The translations under genes were made by a program, and so were the position numbers. Shown here one piece after another: positions 9,737-18,112 of a stretch of 64,000 nt of DNA. The notes under the pieces were generated by a model that saw nothing but the letters and a program-made list of their open reading frames with translations, ran no database searches and was not told the DNA's origin. The stretch comes from Gemmiger formicilis (GTDB lineage: Bacteria; Bacillota; Clostridia; Oscillospirales; Ruminococcaceae): positions 186,001 to 250,000 of the forward strand of contig NZ_WQOH01000014.1 of assembly GCF_018784445.1 (NCBI RefSeq), in the 5' to 3' direction. The first letter of the stretch is position 1; the number at the start of each line of letters is the position of its first letter.

Positions 9737-10270
9737 TTAATTTTTGAAAGGACTCCCCTTCCGCTGCTGCCCGGCGGAACTGGGCAGCGCGGTGAACAGT
9801 GCTTTGGTCAGCACACAGCTGATGCCGCCAACGATCAGCCCGGCCGCCAGCAGCACCGGCGCATAGGCAAGCGCCATGCCGCTGGACAGGAGGATGGCTG
9901 CCCCCATCAGCTGGCCGAGGTTGTGCGCCAGCGCCCCACAGGTGCAGAATATGTACCCGCTGACCCCGGGCAGATGCAGCAGCAAAAGATACGCGGCCAG
10001 CGCCAGCGCCCCGCCGCATAAGGAAAGAAAACCAGCGGTCACGCCGCGCGCCAGAAAGGCAAACAGTGCCTTGAGCACCACCAGCAATACCGCCGTGCGG
10101 GTGCGCAGGAACAGCAGCGCGTACATGACCACAATATTGGACAGCCCTAACTTAATGGCAGGCATCAGCCCCAGTAGGGGCGATACCATGGATTCCAGCC
10201 AGGACAGTGCGATGGCAAGGGCAAACAGCATCCCGGTCCATGCGGTCTCGCGGGCTTTTGGATTGCGCAT
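9737..10270 (-). CDS. Gx transporter family membrane protein
   Basis: 177 residues with about five hydrophobic helices. GMLFALAIALSWLESMV, KLGLSNIVVMYALLFL and LSLCGGALALAAYLLLLH are typical of the Gx transporter family, often annotated heptaprenyl diphosphate synthase component I. The family resembles ECF-type substrate-binding S components and is thought to move a small cofactor-like substrate; the substrate is unknown. ATG 10270 (MRNPKAR) is chosen with GAGGAAGTG upstream; longer in-frame extension would run through the promoter. Confidence 0.8.
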   Translation of the reverse strand: MRNPKARETAWTGMLFALAIALSWLESMVSPLLGLMPAIKLGLSNIVVMYALLFLRTRTAVLLVVLKALFAFLARGVTAGFLSLCGGALALAAYLLLLHLPGVSGYIFCTCGALAHNLGQLMGAAILLSSGMALAYAPVLLAAGLIVGGISCVLTKALFTALPSSAGQQRKGSPFKN

Positions 10271-10292
10271 CTGGCAGTTCACTTCCTCATAG

Positions 10293-10350
10293 TATAGGGG
10301 TCGATGTTCACCATCGACCCGCGGGCGGAGGCGAGCATCCGCTCTTACAA
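10293..10350. repeat. Composite palindromic repeat in the Gx transporter leader
   Basis: Two adjacent hairpins: a 9-base perfect stem GGGTCGATG/CATCGACCC (10298-10306 with 10312-10320) and a GCGGA/TCCGC type stem, bounded by inverted ends TATAGGGG (10293) and its counterpart CTCTTACAA (10342-10350). It looks like a small mobile palindromic element. It lies inside the transcribed leader of the Gx gene, so it will fold in that mRNA. Confidence 0.6.
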
Positions 10351-10372
10351 ATCTGGTTTTTACTTTGTCTTG

Positions 10373-10402
10373 AATATACCCTGCCGAAGGGCGGTTTGTC
10401 AA
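10373..10402 (-). promoter_or_regulatory. Sigma-A promoter of the Gx transporter gene
   Basis: TTGACA (10397-10402) and TATATT (10373-10378) with an 18-base spacer on the minus strand. Predicted leader is about 95 bases and includes the palindromic repeat. Confidence 0.7.
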
Positions 10403-10460
10403 GGCATAAAAAGTTTACATATTTTTGCTGCCGGGCGGCTTGTGTTTCGCCCAAAACATC

Positions 10461-10489
10461 TTGAAAAAAACAGCCAAATAGTGTATCCT
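10461..10489 (+). promoter_or_regulatory. Probable promoter of the DUF4358-MBOAT-DHHW operon
   Basis: TTGAAA (10461-10466), 17 bases, TATCCT (10484-10489). A second TATAAA lies six bases further on but with poor spacing. The leader of about 65 bases ends with AAAAGGAGAATTTCACCT before the ATG. Confidence 0.5.
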
Positions 10490-10562
10490 TATAAAAGTAT
10501 GGGAAAACTGTACCTATACGTGAGGGAAAACCTTACCGAAATATAAAAGGAGAATTTCACCT

Positions 10563-11159
10563 ATGAAAAAACTGATTCCTGTGATTCTGTGCTGCGCTAT
10601 GCTGCTGGCTGCCTGCGGTTCTACTGCAGACAGCACTCCTGCCGCCAGCGAGAGCACTTCCGTTGCTGCTTCTTCCGAGGCTGCTTCTTCTGAGGAAACC
10701 ACTGCTATTGGCAGTGCAGACGGCTCGACTGAGAGTGTCGTGAGCGATGAAGCCAACACCGCCAACCTTGATGCCGCCGTTGCCGCTATCGAGGCTGTCA
10801 ACCCCATCGCCAACCCCCGTGCGCTGGACGACTTCTCTGTGGAGAATGAGCTGATGCTGACGATGGACAACCTCGTCGGCTACAAGGGCGACGTCACCAA
10901 CGACCAGGCAGATTGCGGCCTTGTCTTTGTGGCCCAGGCCAAGGACGGCCAGGTTGACGCTGTGAAGGCCGAGCTGGAAGCCTACAAAGAGAGCCTGTCC
11001 GCTAACGACCTGTACGCCGAGTTTGCCGACAAGATTGCCCTGGCGAAGGACGCCCGCATTGTGACCAACGGCAACTATGTCGCTATCGTCATTGCCGGTA
11101 TCGCTAACCCGGACTACGCCCCCATCGACACCGCGCTGGAGACGGCCCTCAACTTCTAA
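10563..11159 (+). CDS. DUF4358 family lipoprotein
   Basis: 198 residues. Signal peptide with a clean lipobox (LLAAC, lipidated Cys18), a Ser/Ala/Thr/Glu-rich low-complexity linker to about residue 65, then a globular domain of the DUF4358 type (DDFSVENELMLTMDNLVGYKGDVTN, AELEAYKESLSAND, DARIVTNGNYVAIVIAG). DUF4358 lipoproteins are repeatedly found beside MBOAT and DHHW genes, as here, suggesting a surface accessory for polymer acylation, but the function is unproven. A Rho-independent terminator follows before the MBOAT gene, so read-through would be needed for cotranscription. Confidence 0.8.
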   Translation: MKKLIPVILCCAMLLAACGSTADSTPAASESTSVAASSEAASSEETTAIGSADGSTESVVSDEANTANLDAAVAAIEAVNPIANPRALDDFSVENELMLTMDNLVGYKGDVTNDQADCGLVFVAQAKDGQVDAVKAELEAYKESLSANDLYAEFADKIALAKDARIVTNGNYVAIVIAGIANPDYAPIDTALETALNF

Positions 11160-11175
11160 AAGATGACCCGATGCA

Positions 11176-11207
11176 GGGCCGCTGCCGTTCGGCAACGGCC
11201 CTTTTTT
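11176..11207 (+). terminator. Terminator after the DUF4358 gene
   Basis: GGGCCG...CGGCCC stem (11176-11181 with 11196-11201) with inner GCCG/GGC pairing and a TTTTTT tail. It may give a higher level of lipoprotein than of the downstream MBOAT. Confidence 0.8.
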
Positions 11208-11235
11208 AACATGATTCAAAAGAAGGGAGTACGCC

Positions 11236-12630
11236 ATGGTTTTTAACAGTGTGGTGTTCCTGTTCTGCTTTCTGCCGCTTTCCCTGCTGCTGTATTATCT
11301 GGTGCCCGGCCGCGCCAAAAATGCAGTGCTGCTGGCAGAAAGCCTGATTTTCTACTGCTGGACCGGCATTGAATTTCTGCCGCTGATTGCAGCGCTTATC
11401 GTGTTCAACTACCTGTGGGCGCTGCTGACAGCCAAGACCGGGGCTAAGCTGCGCGGTCTGCTGCCAGCCGTGGCGGTGCTGGTCAACCTGGGAGTATTGG
11501 TGTATTTCAAGTATGCCAACTTTCTGATCGACACGCTGAATCAAATCGGACATTTTGGCATTGCAGCCCTGAATATCGGCGCGGTGCTGCCGCTGGGCAT
11601 CAGCTATTACATCTTTAAAATCATCAGCTATGAGGTCGATGTCTACACGGGCAAAATCAAACCGGAGAAAAATTTCCTGACGTTTGCGGTGTATGTCCTC
11701 TTCTTCCCGCAGCTTATTGTCGGGCCTATCGTGAAATATCGCGAGATGGCCGACCAGCTGCACGATGGCCAAAACCGCTGCACGCTGGCAAAGGCCCAGC
11801 GAGGTGCGGAACTATTCGTGTTCGGCCTCGCAAAAAAAGTCATTCTGGCGGATTCCATCGGTGCGCTGTGGACTGATATCATCGGTGGGGGTGGCGTGGG
11901 GCTGGCGAATGTCTCGACCCCGCTGGCATGGCTGGGCATTATCGCGTACAGTTTGCAGCTGTATTTCGACTTCGCCGGTTACAGTGAGATGAGCAACGGC
12001 CTGGCTGCTCTGCTTGGCTTTGATTGCCCGGCCAACTTCAATCTGCCGTATATCTCCGGTAGCATCACCGAATTTTGGCGGCGCTGGCATATCACGCTTT
12101 CGGGCTGGTTCCGGGATTACATCTACATTCCCTTGGGCGGCAACCGCAAAGGCGCGGCGCGGCAGCTTTTTAATATGTTCCTGGTCTGGGCGGCTACCGG
12201 CATCTGGCATGGCGCCAGCTGGAACTTTATCGCCTGGGGACTTTACTACTTTGTGCTGCTGACCATTGAAAAGAACTTTTTGATGAAATACCTGAAAAGG
12301 GGCAAAGTCTGGCCGCACATCTACACGCTGTTCTTTGTGGTACTGGGCTGGGGCATCTTTACGGCCAATCAGCCCGGCGCACCGCTGGGCTTGCTGCTGC
12401 AAAAGCTGTTTGTGCCCCAGGGCGGCATTGCCCCGCTGTACTACCTGCGCAACTATGGTGTGCTGCTGGCGCTGGGCTGCGTCTGCTCGTCCACTTTGCC
12501 CAGCTGGCTGTGGGCAAAAATCAGCAAAAACACGGCGGCCAAGCTCATTGTGTTTGCGTTGCTGACCGTGCTGTGCGTCTGTTACGTGGTGGCTGCCACG
12601 AATGCTACGGCGCTGTACGCGAATTTCTGA
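11236..12630 (+). CDS. MBOAT family O-acyltransferase (AlgI-like)
   Basis: 464 residues, polytopic. MVFNSVVFLFCFLPLSLLLYY is the typical AlgI/PatA opening; LPLGISYYIFKIISYEVDVYTG, FFPQLIVGPIVKYREM, SITEFWRRWHITLSGWFRDYIYIPLGGNRKG and the catalytic-His segment ATGIWHGASWNFIAWG all match bacterial MBOAT acyltransferases. These move acetyl or other acyl groups across the membrane to secreted polymers together with an SGNH/DHHW partner, which is the next gene. The extreme C-terminus ALYANF resembles the second MBOAT of this window (FLYANF). Confidence 0.93.
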   Translation: MVFNSVVFLFCFLPLSLLLYYLVPGRAKNAVLLAESLIFYCWTGIEFLPLIAALIVFNYLWALLTAKTGAKLRGLLPAVAVLVNLGVLVYFKYANFLIDTLNQIGHFGIAALNIGAVLPLGISYYIFKIISYEVDVYTGKIKPEKNFLTFAVYVLFFPQLIVGPIVKYREMADQLHDGQNRCTLAKAQRGAELFVFGLAKKVILADSIGALWTDIIGGGGVGLANVSTPLAWLGIIAYSLQLYFDFAGYSEMSNGLAALLGFDCPANFNLPYISGSITEFWRRWHITLSGWFRDYIYIPLGGNRKGAARQLFNMFLVWAATGIWHGASWNFIAWGLYYFVLLTIEKNFLMKYLKRGKVWPHIYTLFFVVLGWGIFTANQPGAPLGLLLQKLFVPQGGIAPLYYLRNYGVLLALGCVCSSTLPSWLWAKISKNTAAKLIVFALLTVLCVCYVVAATNATALYANF

Positions 12631-12646
12631 GAGGAGGAATGGCTGT

Positions 12647-13834
12647 ATGTCTACGAAAGTTGTCTACCGTAAAGACAGCGGCAAACGCCGCCCGGGCTAT
12701 GCGCTGCTATTCCTCTGCGGTGCGCTGTTGTTTGGCTTTTCACTGGTGAACCTGCTGTGGCCCAAGCGCACCCAGCTGGAATTGGAAAACCGCAAGGCAG
12801 CGCCCTTTCCGGCGTTCAGCGTCAGTACGCTGCTGGACGGCAGCTGGCAGAGCGGCTTCTCCCGCTGGATGCAGGATCAGTTTGCCTTCCGTGACGCAGC
12901 GGTCAACACCCAGCGCGCGGCGGATGAGGTGCTGTTTCAGAAAGTGGAGGAAGGCGGCATCCTGCTGGGCAAGGACCACTGGATGTTTACAAAGCTGTTC
13001 ACCGTGGACGATGCCACGAAGAAGCAGCTGGACAAAAATATCACGGCAGTCAGCGATTTTGCCGCAAATCACCCGGGCAAAGTCACCTTCCTGCTGGCAC
13101 CGTCGGCCAGTGTCATCTACCCCGAAGCGCTCCCCCTGGGCGCACCGATGGTAGATGAAAACGCAATGCTCGATGACATCTTTGCAAAAATCGGCCAGAA
13201 TGCCGATGCCATTGATCTGCGGGAACCGTTCACTGAATTAAAGGACGAGTACCTGTATTTCAAGACCGACCACCACTGGACGCCCAACGGTGCGTACCAC
13301 GCCTACGAGCAGTTCTGTACACTGAAGGGCCTGACGCCCTTTGACCGCACCGCACATGAGGCTGTGACGGTGACAGATTTCCAGGGCACGCACTACTCAG
13401 CCACGCGTCTGTGGAATGTGCAGAATGACGAGATCACCTACTACCCGCTGGACAGCCTGATGACGGTTTACAAAATCACCGGCGAGGCCCAGTACGAGCC
13501 GGACAAGACCGAGAACATTGTGAATGCCGATAAATTTGCCACCCGCGACAAGTATGCGGCGTTCCTGGACGGCAACAACGGCTATTCGACGATCGAGGGC
13601 AGCGGCACCGGCAGTATTCTGGTGGTGAAGGACAGCTACGCCAACAGCTTTATCCCCTATCTGACCGAGAATTATGCCAAGATCGGCGTGGTGGATTTCC
13701 GCAATTTCAAGTACGGCCTCGACTCGACGATCGAGAAAGAGGGCTATAACGAAGTGCTGGTGCTTTACAACTTCCAGACCTTCATCGCGGACACGAATTT
13801 GATCTATATTTCGCGGCCATCGACGATACAGTAA
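12647..13834 (+). CDS. DHHW family (AlgJ-like) acyltransferase partner
   Basis: 395 residues: cytoplasmic basic N-terminus, one membrane helix (residues about 18-36, ALLFLCGALLFGFSLVNLLW), then an extracellular SGNH-like domain. The family motif DHHWTPNGAYHAYEQF is present near residue 206, with FRDA, LGKDHWMF and the C-terminal VVKDSYANSFIPYL (a GDSx-like serine, D-S-Y). DHHW proteins complete the transfer of acyl groups handed over by MBOAT partners. Start 12647 is set by GAGGAGG nine bases upstream, 14 bases after the MBOAT stop. Confidence 0.9.
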   Translation: MSTKVVYRKDSGKRRPGYALLFLCGALLFGFSLVNLLWPKRTQLELENRKAAPFPAFSVSTLLDGSWQSGFSRWMQDQFAFRDAAVNTQRAADEVLFQKVEEGGILLGKDHWMFTKLFTVDDATKKQLDKNITAVSDFAANHPGKVTFLLAPSASVIYPEALPLGAPMVDENAMLDDIFAKIGQNADAIDLREPFTELKDEYLYFKTDHHWTPNGAYHAYEQFCTLKGLTPFDRTAHEAVTVTDFQGTHYSATRLWNVQNDEITYYPLDSLMTVYKITGEAQYEPDKTENIVNADKFATRDKYAAFLDGNNGYSTIEGSGTGSILVVKDSYANSFIPYLTENYAKIGVVDFRNFKYGLDSTIEKEGYNEVLVLYNFQTFIADTNLIYISRPSTIQ

Positions 13835-13844
13835 AAAACGAAGG

Positions 13845-13884
13845 CGAGCCTGAACGTTTCGTGAAACGTTCAGGCTCGTTTTTT
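13845..13884 (+). terminator. Terminator of the MBOAT-DHHW operon
   Basis: Near-perfect 15-base stem around a short CGTG loop (13845-13859 with 13864-13878) followed by TTTTTT. An A-run on the other side makes it partly bidirectional, serving gerC as well. Confidence 0.92.
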
Positions 13885-13993
13885 GTATGGATGTGCGATG
13901 GCAGGGCGTCGAGGACGCCGCCTCCTGCAACAAATGTGATATATGCCTCCCAGGCCGTGTTCCATATTGCTGCCGCATTAAAACGCAGCCGTA

Positions 13994-14030
13994 TTGTAGG
14001 GGCCGGGCATGCCCGGCCCTCGGCCTATGG
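13994..14030. repeat. TTGTAGGGG palindromic repeat copy
   Basis: TTGTAGGGG followed by an exact 18-base palindrome (14001-14018, GGCCGGGCATGCCCGGCC) and CTCGG. Shares its left end with copies at 6274 and 10293. The rest of the 183-base gap 13885-14067 shows no gene. Confidence 0.6.
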
Positions 14031-14067
14031 GGAGCCGCTTTCTTGCGTGCGGATATGGAATTCGCCT

Positions 14068-14982
14068 CTACTCAAAAACAACGGCCAATGTGGGTGCCGG
14101 AGCTTCCCTTCCCACGCCATACAAATTCTCATGCCAGAATTGCAAATGGAAAAAATCAGCTTTGGCATCGTTGGTCAGCGCGGCGAAAGCGTGCTGCAAC
14201 TCTGCGCAGAGAAACCCCTGCAAATCGTCATCCGCATCGGCCAGGGATTGCAGCGTACAATCCCGCAGATGCAGCTGCACGGCGGTATCCTCTACGGTCA
14301 CATTGACTTCGCTTTTGCAGAGCGCCTGCCCATCGTGGTACGCCGAAAAAAAATTATCTGCCTGCCCGCAGAGCACCGCCGCCAGTTGGGCAGGCAGACC
14401 ACTGACGCGCCTGGCGGGGGCATCCTTTGCCAGCAGGTAAAAATCATACCCACTGTCGGTGCGGTAGCCGGGCACAGCACAGCCGTCGGCCTGGGTAAAG
14501 AGCTGCTGCAAGCCGCAGTGCAGGGCGTATTCCTGCTCCACGGCCTTCATGTCCTCATATAGATTCGCGGCGTCCTGCGCCCAGCTGTGGGCGGCATCGT
14601 CCAGCACAAATACAGACAGCTCCGGTGCTGGCTGGGCTTTGTCATACAATAGTGTGCCCAGGGTCTGCGCTGTCTGCCAGTCTGAGCCCGGCGGCAGGGC
14701 GGCCAGATCCAGCAGGCCGTAATAGAGCTGCCCGGGCAGCGTGTCCTCAGTCCGGTGCAGGGCCTGGGCAGGCGTTGCACCCCGGGCGCTGGCGGTCTTG
14801 TAGTGTACACCGTCCTCCCCGCCGTTTTGGTCGGCCAGCAGCAGGCAGACCGAATACTGCCCCTGCTGCTGCGCAAAAAACACAGCGCGGACGATCTCCC
14901 GTTCAGAAAGCGCCTGCCCGCAGCCACAGAGCAGCACGGCAACACACAAAATCAGGCACGCCTTAACTTTTTGCACAGACAC
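14068..14982 (-). CDS. Ger(x)C-like germinant receptor lipoprotein
   Basis: 304 residues with a lipoprotein-type signal peptide ending LLCGCGQ (Cys near 21) and a divergent GerC-like body (EREIVRAVFFAQQQGQYSVCLLLAD, GLLDLAALPPGSDWQ, LHLRDCTLQSLADADDDLQGFLCAELQHAF). Typical GerC proteins are about 370 residues, so this is short, and the call leans on the two upstream germinant receptor genes. GTG at 14982 or 14976 could start it; it overlaps the end of the GerB-like gene by about 31 bases. A spore germinant receptor needs A, B and C subunits in the inner membrane. Confidence 0.65.
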   Translation of the reverse strand: MSVQKVKACLILCVAVLLCGCGQALSEREIVRAVFFAQQQGQYSVCLLLADQNGGEDGVHYKTASARGATPAQALHRTEDTLPGQLYYGLLDLAALPPGSDWQTAQTLGTLLYDKAQPAPELSVFVLDDAAHSWAQDAANLYEDMKAVEQEYALHCGLQQLFTQADGCAVPGYRTDSGYDFYLLAKDAPARRVSGLPAQLAAVLCGQADNFFSAYHDGQALCKSEVNVTVEDTAVQLHLRDCTLQSLADADDDLQGFLCAELQHAFAALTNDAKADFFHLQFWHENLYGVGREAPAPTLAVVFE

Positions 14983-15950
14983 GCGGCGGCACCTCCCATC
15001 CAGGTCAGAACGACAAAGCCCCAGGTCATAGTGCTGCGCAGCGGCAGCGCGGCGTCCAGGTCAAGCTTGCGCAGCACGGCGCAGAGCAGCCAGATACCGC
15101 CAAGGTACAGCGGGAACCGGTCCAGTCCGGCGGCGCTGTTTTCGGCCTTGCTCTGCCCGCCCAGCAGCCGCACCAGCGCATAGAGATACAGCGCCAGCTT
15201 GACCGTGACCGCCATGACCCACAAAATAAATTGCAGCCACTCCAGCCGATTGAAAATCGAAAGCGCCCCGCACCGCGCGGCGGCGTGTACGGGGTCAATC
15301 CGCAGCGGCATGGCCGCGCCGTAGAACAGCTCCAAAAGCAGGTGCATCCCCACGTCAAAGGCCAGTGTATACCCGGCCAGCCGCAGCAGCGCGTGGCGGC
15401 CACGCTTGTCCTGCTCGGGCCAGAGGGCGGGCAGCAGATACTCCGGGTAGAGCGTCAGCTGGTCTTTTGCGGCAGCGCGAAAATCCCCCTGCGTCAGCGG
15501 TGCAGTCTGCAAATTCGTCACCCGCAGGCGCGGCAGTACGGAGACCAGCATCACGGCGGTGACGAGGACCAACAGGCACAAAACGGCGTGGGCCGTCTGG
15601 GACAGCGCCGACACCCGCCGCAGATAGACGACCGGCAGCACACAGAGCAGGCAGACCGATGTCAGCGTGACAGCACCGGGGTACAGCCGCCCCGCCAGCT
15701 GCCACAGGCGCAGAAGCTCTAGTACCGAGGTATAGAAGAGCAGCGCCCCGAACAGCAATTTGTACACCGGGTCGGCGGCCAGCCGCCAGCATCGGGCGAA
15801 CAGCCAGCCGGCGGCGGCCAGTATTGGCACGCAGACCAGCGCCGCCGCCAGCCCGGCCCGGGGCCAGTAGGCTGTCTGGCTGCGCAGCAGCACGTTGACC
15901 AGCAGGCTGATCAGCAGTGCCGCAAACAGGCTTGGGCATTCACGTTTCAT
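14952..15950 (-). CDS. GerB-like spore germination permease
   Basis: 332 residues with about ten hydrophobic helices, consistent with the amino-acid-permease-like GerB/spore_permease family (CPSLFAALLISLLVNVLL, CLLCVLPVVYLRRVSALSQTAHAVLCLLVLVTAVMLVSVLPRL, FILWVMAVTVKLALYLYALVRLL). Similarity is mainly in topology, and helix four to five spacing fits. ATG 15950 overlaps the stop of the gerA-like gene by 11 bases, which supports a single receptor operon. GerB subunits probably bind the germinant. Confidence 0.72.
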   Translation of the reverse strand: MKRECPSLFAALLISLLVNVLLRSQTAYWPRAGLAAALVCVPILAAAGWLFARCWRLAADPVYKLLFGALLFYTSVLELLRLWQLAGRLYPGAVTLTSVCLLCVLPVVYLRRVSALSQTAHAVLCLLVLVTAVMLVSVLPRLRVTNLQTAPLTQGDFRAAAKDQLTLYPEYLLPALWPEQDKRGRHALLRLAGYTLAFDVGMHLLLELFYGAAMPLRIDPVHAAARCGALSIFNRLEWLQFILWVMAVTVKLALYLYALVRLLGGQSKAENSAAGLDRFPLYLGGIWLLCAVLRKLDLDAALPLRSTMTWGFVVLTWMGGAAACLCKKLRRA

Positions 15951-17385
15951 CGCGGCTGAGCACCTCCCTGGACTGGGCCAAGCGGCTCCAGATGCTGCGC
16001 ACAAAGCCGTCCCGCAGGCTGGCGTGGGTGGGCGGCAGCAGCGGGTAGAGGTAGTCATACCCGAATGGCTCACTGCCGCAGGCCATGGCTAAAATCGTCA
16101 GCGCGGCGCAGGCCAGCCCTAGCACGCCGAAGCACCCGGCCAGCAGAATAACAGCAAAGCGGAACAAAATCGTCTGCTCGTACAGCGACGGCACAGCCAG
16201 CGTGGCAATGGTAGCAGCCGCGGCCATCGTTAAAACTGGTACGCTGACGATACCCGCACTGACGGCGGTCTCGCCGATGATGAGCGCCCCCACGAGGCTG
16301 ACGGTGTGACTGATGGACTGCGGTGCGCGCAACCCGGCTTCGCGCACGATCTCCAATAACAGCGTCACGCAGAGCATTTCCATCATCGGCGGCAGCGGCG
16401 TCGATGTCTCCCCCTGGGCGAGCTTGGTCAACAGCTGGATGGGGATGATCTCCGGCGCAAAGGCCACGGCCATGACGTACAGACCCGGCCCGAATACGGC
16501 CAACAGAAATGCCAGATATTTTAAAATGCGGATCAGTCCCGCAAACACGGCACTGGAGGCGTAGTCGTCAAGGCACTCGAAATGCTCGGCAAAAAAGCTG
16601 GGGATGATGAGCGCGTAGGGGCAGCCCGCCACCAGCACAACGGCCTTGCCCTCGCACAGGCGGGCGCAGGCCGTGGCCGGGCGCTCGGTGTAGGCGGCAG
16701 CCGGGAACAGATTGAGCTTGTCCTGCTTGAGGAAAGACGCAAAGTAGGCGCTATCCAAAAGAACGGGTATCTCTACCGCGGCCAGCCGCGCCCGCAGTGC
16801 GTCAATGGTCTCCTGCGGGGCCAGGCGGCTGTCATAGCACAGGCAGTATTCGGTCTTGGCGCGGGTGCGGGCTGTGTAAATTTCTGCCGCCAGTGTCCCG
16901 GTGCGGAGCTGCCGCCGCAGCAGCGAAATGTTATTGCGCAAAAGCTCAGTGAACGCTTCCTGCGGCCCGCGCAGGTTGCCCTCGCCGGTGGGCGTCGAGA
17001 CAGACCGCTGCGGCATTTCCTGGGTCGAAAACGCCACGGCCTTGGCAACGCCTTCAATCAGCAGCACGGACAGGCCGTTGGAGAGCATTTCTATAAGTGT
17101 CGTCTCGTCGGTGATGGCGTCCGGCTCAGCCGGGATGCGGCTTTGGGTCAGCAAGTAGTCGCACAGCCCCTCCCCGCCGCCCAGCATGGCCGGGTCGCGG
17201 TCCAGCATATCCAGCGCCATACGGCAGAGCTTTTCCGGTGAGGATAGCCCGGTGAACATAATGGCGGCGCAGGGTACGCCCGCGATCATCAGGCGCTTTG
17301 TATAGAAATCATCAGAATGACCAAACATTTCATCGAGAAACGCAAGGTTTGCATCCAGCGAACGGTTCAGCGGTTTTTGCGGCAT
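15940..17385 (-). CDS. GerA-family spore germination protein
   Basis: 481 residues. The soluble N-terminal half has NLAFLDEMFGHSDDFYTKRL, GNLRGPQEAFTELLRNNISLLRRQLRTG and YDSRLAPQETIDALRARL; the C-terminal half has five or six helices including MMEMLCVTLLLEIVREAGLRAP and VGALIIGETAVSAGIVSVPVLTMAA. RGPQEAFTE and LLEIVREAGLR are hallmark GerAA motifs. The A subunit forms the pentameric ion channel of the germinant receptor. ATG 17385 is favoured by GAGGGGGAA upstream. First gene of the A-B-C operon, divergent from the DUF421 gene. Confidence 0.93.
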   Translation of the reverse strand: MPQKPLNRSLDANLAFLDEMFGHSDDFYTKRLMIAGVPCAAIMFTGLSSPEKLCRMALDMLDRDPAMLGGGEGLCDYLLTQSRIPAEPDAITDETTLIEMLSNGLSVLLIEGVAKAVAFSTQEMPQRSVSTPTGEGNLRGPQEAFTELLRNNISLLRRQLRTGTLAAEIYTARTRAKTEYCLCYDSRLAPQETIDALRARLAAVEIPVLLDSAYFASFLKQDKLNLFPAAAYTERPATACARLCEGKAVVLVAGCPYALIIPSFFAEHFECLDDYASSAVFAGLIRILKYLAFLLAVFGPGLYVMAVAFAPEIIPIQLLTKLAQGETSTPLPPMMEMLCVTLLLEIVREAGLRAPQSISHTVSLVGALIIGETAVSAGIVSVPVLTMAAAATIATLAVPSLYEQTILFRFAVILLAGCFGVLGLACAALTILAMACGSEPFGYDYLYPLLPPTHASLRDGFVRSIWSRLAQSREVLSRDET

Positions 17386-17452
17386 CGGTGTTCCCCCTCT
17401 CACGCAAAATAGTGTTGCCGCTTTCGCCGGGATTTATGAGGAGGTGGCCCGA

Positions 17453-18103
17453 ATGATTTCTTCGGTCGTGCGTACAGTGCTGGTGTACCTGGCCGTGGTG
17501 GTGGCTATGCGGCTGATGGGCAAGCGCCAGCTGGGTGAATTGCAGCCCTCCGAGCTGGTGACGACGCTGCTGATCTCCAACGTCGCGTCCATCTGCATCG
17601 ATGAGCCTGACCTGCCGCTGTCGGCGAGTCTCGTGCCGATTTTTTTAATAACTGCGCTGGAAATTCTAAACTCAACACTTGTCTGGTTCTGCCCGAAATA
17701 TGCCCAGCTCCTCTTGGGCAAACCGGTAACGATCATCCGCAACGGCGAGATACAGCAAAATGAATTGGCCCAGCTTCGCATCACGGCGTCCGATTTGGCC
17801 GAGGCACTGCGCGGCAAGGATATTTTCTCGCCCGAGGATGTCTACTGGGGTGTGGTGGAGCCGAACGGCAGCATCACGGCCGCGCCCATGCCACAGGACG
17901 GCGAGGCCCCGCCCATGCTGCCACTGCTCATCGATAAGGCGGTTTACAAAGAAAATCTCGCCTTTTTCGGCATGGATGCTGCCGCACTGGACGCTCTGCT
18001 GGTCCGACAGAACGTAACCCGGGAAAAGGTGCTCATGCTGCTTTACAACGGTGAAAAGATCGTATTGATACAGAAAAAGGCCGCCCCCAAAGGGACGGCC
18101 TGA
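17453..18103 (+). CDS. DUF421 (YetF/YdfS-type) membrane protein
   Basis: 216 residues: three N-terminal membrane helices with MRLMGKRQLGELQPSELVTTLLISNVAS, the defining DUF421 motif, then two small alpha/beta domains (KPVTIIRNGEIQQNELAQLRITASDLAEALRGKDIFSPEDVYWGVVEPNG). In sporeformers such proteins influence spore or membrane properties (YetF/SpoVA-linked); the activity is unclear. ATG 17453 is chosen with AGGAGG eight bases upstream rather than the GTG inside that site. The following DUF4363 gene starts nine bases later. Confidence 0.88.
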   Translation: MISSVVRTVLVYLAVVVAMRLMGKRQLGELQPSELVTTLLISNVASICIDEPDLPLSASLVPIFLITALEILNSTLVWFCPKYAQLLLGKPVTIIRNGEIQQNELAQLRITASDLAEALRGKDIFSPEDVYWGVVEPNGSITAAPMPQDGEAPPMLPLLIDKAVYKENLAFFGMDAAALDALLVRQNVTREKVLMLLYNGEKIVLIQKKAAPKGTA

Positions 18104-18112
18104 AAGGTGCTT

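Noticed and set aside
17386-17440. Sigma-G promoter before the gerA-like gene
   Set aside because: AACACTAT and CATAAAT only weakly resemble the sigma-G boxes; not enough to annotate.
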